NCBI GenBank assembly: GCA_002714465.1
Contig: PAXL01000049.1
Coordinates: forward strand, 1-33,127
Direction of reading: 5' to 3'
DNA length: 33,127 nt
Source: Gemmatimonadota bacterium
GTDB lineage: Bacteria; Latescibacterota; UBA2968
Shown here: positions 16,879-24,064 of the stretch, one piece after another
How positions within the stretch are numbered: position 1 is the stretch's first letter
How the letters are laid out: every line of letters starts with the position of its first letter
Made by a program: the position numbers and the translations under genes
The notes under the pieces: generated by a model
Told to the model about the DNA's origin: nothing
Database searches by the model: none
The model's input: only the letters and a program-made list of their open reading frames with translations

Positions 16879-16918
16879 AAAGAAAAAGCCCCTTGTCGGT
16901 ATTACCTTGATAAGGGGC
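16879..16918 (-). terminator. Rho-independent terminator, minus strand
   Basis: On the minus strand, GCCCCTTATC (16909-16918) pairs with GACAAGGGGC (16888-16897) across an 11-base loop, with one mismatch, and is followed at once by TTTTTCTTT. This is a textbook intrinsic terminator. It lies about 190 bases upstream of the 94-residue gene on the same strand, so it ends some transcript coming from the right, or acts as an attenuator in the leader of the 94-residue/PhyH operon. Confidence 0.75.
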
Positions 16919-16968
16919 ATAAGTCGTATACGAGCCTCGGCGCCCGAGTGTAATTCGAAGCCGGCCTT

Positions 16969-17048
16969 TTATCTTCTGCCGGGGTAACGGCCCAGCCTCC
17001 TGGGAGCGATTTCGCGTCGTTTCAACTTGATTATCCGTTCCCTCCTTT
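16969..17048 (-). other. Possible leader peptide upstream of the terminator
   Basis: On the minus strand an AAAGGAGG site (17041-17048) lies 9 bases before an ATC codon at 17031, which opens a 20-residue Arg-rich frame ending at TAA 16969 (KLKRREIAPRRLGRYPGRR after the first codon). The intrinsic terminator begins about 50 bases downstream. A ribosome binding site, a short basic peptide and then a terminator is the layout of a translation attenuator, but ATC would be a rare start (TTG three codons in is too far from the site). This is suggestive only. Confidence 0.25.
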
Positions 17049-17222
17049 GGTTGGAAGTCCTATAACAAAATGGAAGGTTCTCATCTGGAGTAAAAGTAAG
17101 ACTCCCCCCTGAAACACGAACAAACGCGCAGTATGTCTGGGCGTAATCTGGGAACTATTTTCGGGCCTGATTCGTGCATGAGGCAGGGGCAGTAAATCAA
17201 CTCCAACCAAGTGGGTCGTACG

Positions 17223-17378
17223 ATGCTTGCCACAGTCTACAGACGCTACAGGAACTGGCTAGCCTACATGGGTTTCTACTACGCCCTTCGCAACGACGTT
17301 CGGAAGTCGGAGCAGATCCGGCATCTCGTTCGCCGGATCGACCGCAGTCACAGGTTCCGCCTGCAGTCCCTCAACTAG
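17223..17378 (+). CDS. Small basic 51-residue protein, unrecognised
   Basis: ATG to TAG reading rich in Arg and Tyr: opens MLATVYRRYRNWLAYMGFYY, continues ALRNDVRKSEQIRHLVRRID and ends RFRLQSLN. It predicts as mostly helical with a net positive charge. Codon use looks like coding sequence for this genome. The ribosome binding site is weak (only GTGGG upstream). A perfect hairpin (17401-17419) and a second T-tailed hairpin (17450-17491) follow on the same strand, fitting a short transcription unit. No family recognised; a small nucleic-acid-binding or stress protein is one possibility. Confidence 0.5.
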   Translation: MLATVYRRYRNWLAYMGFYYALRNDVRKSEQIRHLVRRIDRSHRFRLQSLN

Positions 17379-17400
17379 GGGCCCCCCTCCCTGATCGTTG

Positions 17401-17419
17401 CGGAATCCTGCGGATTCCG
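17401..17419. other. Perfect 8-bp hairpin after the 51-residue ORF
   Basis: CGGAATCC and GGATTCCG flank a 3-base loop. No T run follows, so it is a stabilising 3' stem or an operator-like palindrome rather than a normal terminator. Confidence 0.5.
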
Positions 17420-17449
17420 GTGCTTTGAGATTCCCCCCCTCCGTTATAG

Positions 17450-17491
17450 AGCCAATTGTTTATTGACTCAGCAAAAACAATGGCTTATTTT
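17450..17491 (+). terminator. Probable intrinsic terminator
   Basis: AGCC-A-ATTGTTT (17450-17461) pairs with AAACAAT-GGCT (17475-17485), 11 bp with one bulged A and a 13-base loop, then TATTTTGATC. A second 9-bp hairpin, GGAGAAAAC / GTTTTCTCC at 17504-17524 with tail TTCTTC, follows closely. These could terminate the 51-residue gene's transcript. Confidence 0.5.
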
Positions 17492-17621
17492 GATCTTGCC
17501 TTGGGAGAAAACGGCGTTTTCTCCTTCTTCAGACGAGCGAATTGTGCCCCTTCAGTCCGCCCGCTGAGGTCTCCCCACTCCTCCTTAGCTTTTCCCCAAG
17601 CCTACTCTCAGAAAACAAAGC

Positions 17622-17726
17622 GGCCCGGGACAAATCCTTGTGGCAGTCAGATTCCTGAGGTGCAACCACACACACGGAATCATCTCTCCCTGGCTGTGTA
17701 GGATTTGTCTCCGGGCCTTGTTTTTT
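17622..17726 (+). ncRNA. Candidate small RNA: long hairpin with T-tail
   Basis: GGCCCGG-GACAAATCCT (17622-17638) pairs with AGGATTTGTC-T-CCGGGCC (17700-17717), 17 bp with one bulge. Inside, an internal loop of about 11 and 17 bases leads to a second stem, GATTCC / GGAATC, and a 20-base apical loop. TTGTTTTTT follows directly. An interrupted long hairpin with an internal bubble and a terminal T run is how several structured small RNAs end. It lacks the GGAAG/AGCAGCC core of SRP RNA and is too short for a normal 6S RNA. The other strand also has a T-rich flank (CTTTGTTTTC), so it may instead be a bidirectional terminator serving rlmH. Confidence 0.4.
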
Positions 17727-17728
17727 AA

Positions 17729-18196
17729 CTATTTGTGGTATGGTTCTCCTCTCAGGAGGGTGTGCGCACGGTAGAGCTGCTCCAAGACCATCACCCTAGC
17801 CAGCTCGTGCGGGTACGTCTGCGCTGAGAGGCTCCATCGCCAATTCGCCCGCTTGATCACGTCCGGTGATAGGCCGAGCGCGCCTCCGATCACGAAGACG
17901 ACCTCGATAGAACGCTCAGCGAGTTTGGCCACTTTCTCCGCAAGCTGTTCCGAAGCAACCGCTTTCCCGCCCCGATCAAGGATCACGACATAGGCAGAAG
18001 GTGAGATGCTCGAGAGGACTCGCTCGCCCTCCTTCCGTATCACATCCGACGACCGGATGCCTTTCCCGGCTCGTTCTTCCCTGACGGTATGTTCCTCGAT
18101 TTTGCAGTATCGGGCCAACCGCTTGAAGTAGTCTGCGCCCGCTTCCGCGAGGGCCTTCTGCTTTGGTTTGCCGACTGTGAGGAGCTGCAGCCGCAT
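17729..18196 (-). CDS. rlmH: 23S rRNA (pseudouridine1915-N3)-methyltransferase
   Basis: A 155-residue SPOUT-class methyltransferase that methylates pseudouridine 1915 of 23S rRNA in the assembled ribosome. The length equals the family norm when ATG 18196 is used (MRLQLLTVGK). Signatures are VVFVIGGALGLSPDV, the SAM-binding knot region, and the hallmark C-terminus MVLEQLYRAHTLLRGEPYHK. An upstream in-frame GTG at 18229 would add 11 non-conserved residues and is inside the promoter, so I reject it. The gene is divergent from the S55-type protein gene and appears leaderless (see promoter). Confidence 0.95.
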   Translation of the reverse strand: MRLQLLTVGKPKQKALAEAGADYFKRLARYCKIEEHTVREERAGKGIRSSDVIRKEGERVLSSISPSAYVVILDRGGKAVASEQLAEKVAKLAERSIEVVFVIGGALGLSPDVIKRANWRWSLSAQTYPHELARVMVLEQLYRAHTLLRGEPYHK

Positions 18197-18202
18197 ATCT
18201 CG

Positions 18203-18231
18203 AGTATAACACGGCCCTACTTTAACCACAA
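18203..18231 (-). promoter_or_regulatory. rlmH promoter, apparently leaderless
   Basis: On the minus strand TTGTGG (18226-18231) and TATACT (18203-18208) are spaced by exactly 17 bases. The -10 box ends 6 bases before the ATG, so transcription would start at or next to the start codon, leaving no room for a ribosome binding site; none is seen. Confidence 0.6.
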
Positions 18232-18318
18232 GCAGATGATGACGTTTGTGTTACGCGCCAGGCTGGCAAAAACCAGCCCATCTGCAGGTGGATGGACCAC
18301 GCTGGTGAAGGGGCCGTC

Positions 18319-18347
18319 TTGACTTTGTCTGAGTGAGCCGGTAAATT
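18319..18347 (+). promoter_or_regulatory. Probable sigma70-type promoter for the S55/propeller/rib gene train
   Basis: TTGACT (18319-18324), a 17-base spacer and TAAATT (18342-18347), giving a leader of about 35 bases before the GTG at 18389. The -35 matches consensus at 5 of 6 positions and the -10 at 4 of 6. Confidence 0.5.
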
Positions 18348-18388
18348 TCATATCTTCGCGGTAAATCCTAGAAAGAAAATGAACTTGC

Positions 18389-20218
18389 GTGAATTCTGGT
18401 CTCCCCAAACGGATCCGTTTTACCCTGATGCTGCCGGTCGTCCTGATCCTCTCAGCCCCAGTACAATCAGCCTCTCTGTTGGATGTGTCTGAGCTCCGTA
18501 GAGGGATGCAGGGCGTGGGCCGCACGGTTTTTCGCGGAACCCGGATCGACACGTTCCAGGTCGAGATCTTGGGCGTGCTCAAGAACGCCTTCGGACCCAA
18601 GACGAACATCATCCTGGCGATGCTCTCGGGCGATCCGCTTGAAACGACGGGTGGTATCGCCGGCATGAGCGGCAGCCCGGTGTATGTGGACGGCCGACTG
18701 ATCGGCGCAGTCGCATACGGATGGGCGTTCTCGATCGAGCCGATCATGGGGATCACGCCGATAGGCGAGATGCTCGAGATCCTGGAACGACCGGATGCCG
18801 CCGCACACACCAGTATCGGTGGTTCGACGAGTAGCCTCGAGATGCAGCTTAGCAATGTGTTTAGCACGATTCCGGAGGGCTTAGACGTGGGCCAGATGCA
18901 GCGGGTCAAGACGCCAGTCTATATGTCGGGCTTCTCGTCCGAAGTATTGCCCGGATTGCGTGAGGCGTTCGCCTCCTTTGGTCTCCTACCTGTACAAGGG
19001 GGTGGGGGAACAGACGAGAGTCTTCCGGAACCGACGCTCGAACCCGGGGCCGCCCTCGGTGTCCAGTTGATCCGCGGCGATTTCAACATGACCGCGATTG
19101 GCACTCTCACGCATATCGAAGGGGATCGGCTGGTCGGTTTCGGCCATCCCATGTTATTTTCGGGTTCGACCCGTCTGCCGATGACGACGGCTTTTATCCA
19201 CGACGTCGTGGCAAGCCAGATCCAGTCGTTCAAGCTGGGTGCAGCCGTCAAACAGGTTGGTGTAATCACGCAGGATCGCGCGCCCGGGATCGGTGGAGTG
19301 ATCGGGAAAGAAGCCGAGATGATGCAGGCGTCGATCTCGGTTCGCTCGCCCAACCGTGCTGAGACGTTCGAGATGGAGGTGCTGCGAAATCGTGAACTGA
19401 GCCCTCTTCTGATCCAATCTGCGGTGGTCAGTTCGATCCTGTCGGCGGAAAAAGCGCGTGGCGAGGCGACGATCCGAACGACGCTCAAACTGCAGATCGA
19501 CGGGCGCGGGGACGCTCTCGAGTTCATGAACGTCTACGCAGGATCGAGAGGTCTTGGCGAAGGCGTGATGGGCGTGACTCGTCCTATGATGTTCCTTCTG
19601 ACGAACCCGTTCGAGAAGGTGAGAGTTGCCTCGGCGGAATTCGATCTAACTATTGACGAAACGATAGAGGCCGCTCGTATTGAGTCAATTCGTCTGGATC
19701 GATCCCGGTTCGAGCCAGGTGACCGGGTCGGTTTGACGGCAACTCTGCGACCCTACCTCCGTGAGTCGTTTACAGTCGGATCTTCGGTGACGATTCCATC
19801 GTATTTCCACGAAGGTATGCTGACACTTCGAGTGTCAAGCGCACGGGCGCACCTGACTCAGGAGTCGAAACGGATCCCGGGCTACTTCCACGTGAACGAT
19901 TTGGATGCGCTGATCCACGTTCTGGAGAACGAGCATCGGAACGACGCGTTGATCGTCGAATTGCTTGCGAACCGTCCCGGGGCAACGGTAAACGGAATAG
20001 AGGTGTCCTCGCTGCCTCCCTCGGTCATGGTGGCGATGAAAGGATCGCGACAATCAGGGAACGTTCGTCCAGTGAACCAGACGGTTGTGAGTGAGACGAT
20101 CGAACAGACAGACTATGTGCTTTCCGGTCAGCAGATTGTATTCCTGTCGGTTGGGAAAGAAGAGGGCGCTATACGATTCGGGCCCGGTCAATCCGGTCCC
20201 GGAGCAAAGAAGAAATAG
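18389..20218 (+). CDS. Secreted SpoIVB/S55-type serine peptidase domain protein
   Basis: A 609-residue exported protein. The N-terminus (KRIRFTLMLPVVLILSAPVQSA) is a Sec signal peptide with cleavage near residue 28. A SpoIVB-like motif GIAGMSGSPVYVDG puts the candidate nucleophile at about Ser94, followed by GAVAYGW and MGITPIGEMLEI. A second conserved block, RLVGFGHPMLF, holds the candidate catalytic His at about 253. In Bacillus SpoIVB the His precedes the Ser, so the order is swapped here; the same layout is known in S55-annotated proteins of Acidobacteria-like bacteria. The C-terminal 200 residues look like beta-rich all-extracellular modules. The GTG start at 18389 has no clear ribosome binding site. 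The next gene starts within 8 bases, so the two act together, perhaps on envelope proteins. Peptidase activity is unproven. Confidence 0.8.
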   Translation: MNSGLPKRIRFTLMLPVVLILSAPVQSASLLDVSELRRGMQGVGRTVFRGTRIDTFQVEILGVLKNAFGPKTNIILAMLSGDPLETTGGIAGMSGSPVYVDGRLIGAVAYGWAFSIEPIMGITPIGEMLEILERPDAAAHTSIGGSTSSLEMQLSNVFSTIPEGLDVGQMQRVKTPVYMSGFSSEVLPGLREAFASFGLLPVQGGGGTDESLPEPTLEPGAALGVQLIRGDFNMTAIGTLTHIEGDRLVGFGHPMLFSGSTRLPMTTAFIHDVVASQIQSFKLGAAVKQVGVITQDRAPGIGGVIGKEAEMMQASISVRSPNRAETFEMEVLRNRELSPLLIQSAVVSSILSAEKARGEATIRTTLKLQIDGRGDALEFMNVYAGSRGLGEGVMGVTRPMMFLLTNPFEKVRVASAEFDLTIDETIEAARIESIRLDRSRFEPGDRVGLTATLRPYLRESFTVGSSVTIPSYFHEGMLTLRVSSARAHLTQESKRIPGYFHVNDLDALIHVLENEHRNDALIVELLANRPGATVNGIEVSSLPPSVMVAMKGSRQSGNVRPVNQTVVSETIEQTDYVLSGQQIVFLSVGKEEGAIRFGPGQSGPGAKKK

Positions 20219-20226
20219 GAGTGCTT

Positions 20227-22281
20227 GTGAAGGTCCGGAGAGTTGTGACCATGTCAGCGGTCATCGCCGCAATGATGCTGGCGAACACGGTGGAAGCCGT
20301 GACGCCCACAATATGGAAACAGGATACGCAGGGGGCGTTCGGCAAAGGTGAGGCGGAGTCCGTTTCGATCACACGAGATGGTGAGGTGCGGCTTGGGCCA
20401 ACGCTAACCGAGTTTGGCGATACGGGTGAGGAATTCGGCTGGTCCATCGCGCGGGACAGCCAAGATCGGATCTATGTTGGCACGGGGAGCGAGGGACGAG
20501 TGTATCGCCTTTCTGGCGGGACGTCGACGCTCCTTTTCGACTCTCCCGAACGGGCGATCTTTGCCCTGACAGTGGCAAAGGACGGCACGGTCTACGCGGG
20601 TTCGTCTCCGGGTGGGTTGATATATGCTATCCCACCGAAGGGTGAGCCCAGGACGTTTGCGCGAACGGATGATCAGCACGTCTGGGTTCTGATCGCGGAT
20701 GACCGAGGTGGTTTGCTCGCTGGGACAGGGGGGCAGGCAGGTCGTGTTCTGGAAGTCTCTTCGTCGGGTGAGGTGATGGAACTTTTAAAGACGACCGATC
20801 CGAATGTGACGAGTCTGATCCAAAACTCGAACGGCACGATCTATGCCGGCACGGACCAAAGCGGTTTTATCTACCAAATCGAGGGCGGCGAATCCGATGT
20901 TCTCTACGACGCAGCGGAGGCGGAAGTGAAAGCTCTGGCGATCGCGCCGGATGGCAGGCTTCTCGCAGGCGTGATGAACAGCTCGGGGCCTTCAGCGAAA
21001 CACCCTCCCGCTGTTCCAAACGGCCCCGGAAGGGACCGCAAGAAGCTGGTTGGTCAGTCGGTAATCTATACGATACGACCTTCGGGGAGCGGATGGCGGC
21101 TATGGGATGTGCCAGCTCCGTCCGTTCAGGCGTTATCGATGAACGGCGATGGGTCTGTCACGGTGGTCACGGGGGGAAAGGGACAGATCTTCAAACTCTA
21201 CACGGACGGGACGCACTCGCTTCTGACCACCGTGGATGAGGCTCAGCCTTGGGCGTTCCAACCTGATGGGAAGGGTGGAGGATGGGTGGCGTCGAGTGGG
21301 AGCGGACAGGTCTTCCGGCTCGGTTCGACGCTTGCTCAGAAGGGCTCGCTGACGAGTGAGCCAAAGGATTTCTCTCTTGTGACGCGTTGGGGTCGTTTGG
21401 ATTGGGAGGGCGAATCGCCGAACGGAACGTCGGTGAGCTTTGAGAGCAGAGCAGGCAACAGCGAGATACCGGATGACACGTGGAGCGGTTGGGTGAAGGT
21501 TTTGGCGGGCGAATTTGCGATGCGCGACGCGCGGTATGCGCAGTATCGAATGACGCTGAGCGGGAATGGGAAACAGTCGCCGTCCGTCCGGTCAGTCACC
21601 GTATCTGGATTGCCCGAAAACGTGGAGCCCATTGTCATCGATCTGGCGATCCGAGGACCACACGAGGCATCGGGTGGGAACGATTCGGGTGGCAAGAACG
21701 TGGGCAGACATACTCCACCCCCGAATGAGGGCAAAGACGGCTGGGAGATCACCTGGACGGGCGCCGATGTCAACAACGACGACCTCATCTACTCGCTTCA
21801 CTTCAAGGGCCGTAAAGAGAAGACCTGGAAGCTGCTCGAGAAGGAGCTGAACGGGAACAAATACCTATGGGATACGGAATCGGCGCCGGAAGGGAACGTG
21901 CTGATCCGATTGACCGTATCGGATGTTCCGAGCAATCCCGAAGATCTAGCTCTGTCATCGAAGCGTGTGAGCGCGCCGTTTGTGATCGACCACACGGAGC
22001 CTGTGGTCCGTATCGATGCGGTCGAAGTCTCCGGAAACGGTACGGTTGCCGTGAAGGCGTCGATCACAGACGCGACGTCGGCCGTGAAGTCGGCGAGCTA
22101 TTCGCTCAATTCCGGAAAGTGGAAGATTGTGTTTCCGCTGGATCGGATATTCGACTCCAAAGACGAGTCCGTGTCTCTGAATCTGAGTGGTCTGTCGTCG
22201 AGTGAGTATACGCTTGTGATCCGGGCAAGCGACACACGCGGCAATGTCGGTGTCGCCAAGCAGGTGTTCGACTTCAAGTAG
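20227..22281 (+). CDS. Secreted beta-propeller protein with C-terminal Ig-like region
   Basis: A protein of about 684 residues with a short signal peptide (RRVVTMSAVIAAMMLANTVEA). Residues about 60-340 hold repeated propeller blades of the pattern Y-x-G-T/S-x-x-x-G-x-x-Y (RIYVGTGSEGRVYRL, VYAGSSPGGLIYAI, IYAGTDQSGFIYQI). The region beyond about 470 contains beta-sandwich-like segments, including DHTEPVVRIDAVEVSG and SSSEYTLVIRASDTRGNVG, typical of Ig-like domains of secreted bacterial proteins. GTG at 20227 is preferred because AGGAG lies 5-6 bases upstream; an in-frame GTG at 20221 is the alternative. It directly follows the S55-type gene and precedes ribD by 14 bases. It probably binds a surface or extracytoplasmic partner; no enzyme motif seen. 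Confidence 0.8.
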   Translation: MKVRRVVTMSAVIAAMMLANTVEAVTPTIWKQDTQGAFGKGEAESVSITRDGEVRLGPTLTEFGDTGEEFGWSIARDSQDRIYVGTGSEGRVYRLSGGTSTLLFDSPERAIFALTVAKDGTVYAGSSPGGLIYAIPPKGEPRTFARTDDQHVWVLIADDRGGLLAGTGGQAGRVLEVSSSGEVMELLKTTDPNVTSLIQNSNGTIYAGTDQSGFIYQIEGGESDVLYDAAEAEVKALAIAPDGRLLAGVMNSSGPSAKHPPAVPNGPGRDRKKLVGQSVIYTIRPSGSGWRLWDVPAPSVQALSMNGDGSVTVVTGGKGQIFKLYTDGTHSLLTTVDEAQPWAFQPDGKGGGWVASSGSGQVFRLGSTLAQKGSLTSEPKDFSLVTRWGRLDWEGESPNGTSVSFESRAGNSEIPDDTWSGWVKVLAGEFAMRDARYAQYRMTLSGNGKQSPSVRSVTVSGLPENVEPIVIDLAIRGPHEASGGNDSGGKNVGRHTPPPNEGKDGWEITWTGADVNNDDLIYSLHFKGRKEKTWKLLEKELNGNKYLWDTESAPEGNVLIRLTVSDVPSNPEDLALSSKRVSAPFVIDHTEPVVRIDAVEVSGNGTVAVKASITDATSAVKSASYSLNSGKWKIVFPLDRIFDSKDESVSLNLSGLSSSEYTLVIRASDTRGNVGVAKQVFDFK

Positions 22282-22295
22282 CCCGACGAGGTGCC

Positions 22296-23399
22296 TTGAC
22301 CGACCAGGAATACATGCGGCTTGCACTGGATTTGGCCGAACGGGGCCGCAGGACGGCACGTCCGAACCCGATGGTCGGTGCAGTGGTTGTGAAGGACGGT
22401 CGGATCGTCGGGAGCGGGTATCACAAAAGGCCTGGCAGTGGGCACGCGGAGGTCAACGCGCTCGACGGAGTTGTGGCGGAAGGGGCGACCGTTTACGTGA
22501 CCCTCGAACCTTGCAGTTTTACGGGTCGCACACCACCGTGCGCAGACCTGCTGCTCGACCGGAAGGTCGGTCGCGTCGTCTGCGCGATGAAAGATCCGGA
22601 CAATCGGGTCGCAGGCTCAGGAATAGCTAGGCTCAAGAGGGCCGGGGTAATAGTGGAAGTCGGTGTCCTCGGCGAAGAGGCTAAGCGGCTGAACGGACCG
22701 TATTTGACGCACCGCCGGCTTGGTCGACCGTATGTGACGCTCAAGCTGGCTCAGAGTCTCGACGGATCGATCGCAGCCTCGTCGGGCGACTCGAAGTGGA
22801 TCACGGGTCCGGGGGCACGGCGACGGGGACACGCACTGAGAGCTGAAGCGCAGGCGATCGCGGTTGGTGTCGGGACAGTCCTGGCAGACGATCCATCGCT
22901 CGATGTCCGTCACATAGAGGGTGAAAGTCCGTTAAAGGTGATCCTGGATTCGAGTCTGCGAATACCGCTTGATGCGAAGGTTCTGTCAGGAGCCCATTGC
23001 GTGATCTGCTGTGTCGAAGGTGTGGACTCTGGCCGTATCCAGGCGCTGCAGGACAAGGGAGCGGATGTCTGGATCTGTGACTCTGCCGACGGTCGAGTTA
23101 ATCTGGACGATACGTTGCGTAGGCTCGCGAGTGAGGACATCATCCATCTGTTGATCGAAGGTGGGAGCGCGGTTGCAAGGAGCGGGTTCGCTTCCGAGAT
23201 CGTCGACCGCGTTGCCGTATTTACGGCCCCTAGGCTAGTTGGGGGTCTCGCATCGATCGGTGACTTGGGGTTCAATAGAGTCGATCAGTCGATTCGGCTC
23301 GACAATCGGACCGTCGAAAGGCTCGGGCAGGACACGCTAATGATGGCGGAGGTTATGTATTCCCGAGGTGGTGGGGCAGAATGTTCACGGGCATCGTAG
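22296..23399 (+). CDS. ribD: Bifunctional riboflavin deaminase/reductase
   Basis: A 367-residue cytoplasmic enzyme catalysing two successive steps of riboflavin synthesis: deamination of the diaminopyrimidine and NADPH reduction of the ribosyl side chain. The N-terminal deaminase has the zinc motif H50-A-E52 and the Cys pair in PCSFTGRTPPC (C73, C82). The C-terminal reductase starts near residue 143 with RPYVTLKLAQSLDGSIA and SKWITGPGAR and includes LLIEGGSAVARSG. The start is TTG at 22296 with GAGGTG just upstream. The end overlaps ribE by 19 bases. No FMN riboswitch precedes it; the propeller gene ends 14 bases upstream. Confidence 0.95.
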   Translation: MTDQEYMRLALDLAERGRRTARPNPMVGAVVVKDGRIVGSGYHKRPGSGHAEVNALDGVVAEGATVYVTLEPCSFTGRTPPCADLLLDRKVGRVVCAMKDPDNRVAGSGIARLKRAGVIVEVGVLGEEAKRLNGPYLTHRRLGRPYVTLKLAQSLDGSIAASSGDSKWITGPGARRRGHALRAEAQAIAVGVGTVLADDPSLDVRHIEGESPLKVILDSSLRIPLDAKVLSGAHCVICCVEGVDSGRIQALQDKGADVWICDSADGRVNLDDTLRRLASEDIIHLLIEGGSAVARSGFASEIVDRVAVFTAPRLVGGLASIGDLGFNRVDQSIRLDNRTVERLGQDTLMMAEVMYSRGGGAECSRAS

Positions 23400-24064
23400 A
23401 AGAAGTCGGAGAGGTCCGGTCGATCGACCGGCGCGCGACGCTGCAGCGGACGACGATCAGTGCAGAAGTCGTACTCGACGGGACAAAGGTGGGCGACAGT
23501 ATCAGTATCAATGGCGTGTGTCACACCGCAGTCCAGGTTAGCTCTGATGTGTTTGTTGTCGAGTCGGTTTTCGAGACGCTGAACAGGACGACGGTCGGGA
23601 AGCTGACGACGGGTGATGGGGTGAATCTTGAGAGGTCTATCCGGCTGTCCGATAGACTCGACGGGCACCTCGTTCAAGGCCACGTTGACGGGATTGGAGA
23701 AGTGGTCGCGCGTGATGCTTTCGATGACAACGTTAACTTTACGGTCGAGGTCGAAGGGCGAATCGGCCGCTACATCGCAGAGAAGGGTTCGGTCGCGATC
23801 GATGGGGTCAGCCTGACGGTCGTGGATGTGAGGGACTCGGTTAATCGGAGTCGGTTTTCGGTGACGATCATTCCGCATACACTGTCGATGACGACAATGC
23901 AGGATCGGGACCCGGGAGACGCGGTGAACATCGAGGTGGACGTCGTCGCGCGATATCTGGAACGTCTGGTCCAGATCGGACAGACGGAAGAGGGAACCCT
24001 GACCTGGTCCTCCCTTACATCGATGGGCTATCAGCAGCAGAAACAGGGATTGCCCGATGAGTGA
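23381..24064 (+). CDS. ribE: Riboflavin synthase, alpha subunit
   Basis: A 227-residue enzyme that dismutates two 6,7-dimethyl-8-ribityllumazine molecules into riboflavin and the diaminopyrimidine. Two tandem lumazine-binding barrels are seen: the first begins MFTGIVEEVGEV with SISINGVCHTAV, and the second begins GHLVQGHVDGIGEVVA with SVAIDGVSLTVVDV. It is slightly longer than usual because of a C-terminal tail. It overlaps ribD by 19 bases and ribBA by 8 bases, so all are translated from one message. Confidence 0.95.
   Translation: MFTGIVEEVGEVRSIDRRATLQRTTISAEVVLDGTKVGDSISINGVCHTAVQVSSDVFVVESVFETLNRTTVGKLTTGDGVNLERSIRLSDRLDGHLVQGHVDGIGEVVARDAFDDNVNFTVEVEGRIGRYIAEKGSVAIDGVSLTVVDVRDSVNRSRFSVTIIPHTLSMTTMQDRDPGDAVNIEVDVVARYLERLVQIGQTEEGTLTWSSLTSMGYQQQKQGLPDE

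Noticed and set aside
16684..16920. 78-codon minus frame starting inside the terminator hairpin
   Set aside because: Its ATG is part of the terminator stem and its sequence is low in hydrophobics; the gene that follows has its own strong ribosome binding site.
17622..17726. SRP RNA or 6S RNA identity for the long hairpin
   Set aside because: The conserved SRP loop sequences are missing and the span of about 105 bases is too short for a typical 6S RNA; kept only as an unnamed candidate.
22200..22296. FMN riboswitch before ribD
   Set aside because: The space is coding sequence of the propeller gene plus 14 bases; no RFN core sequences seen.
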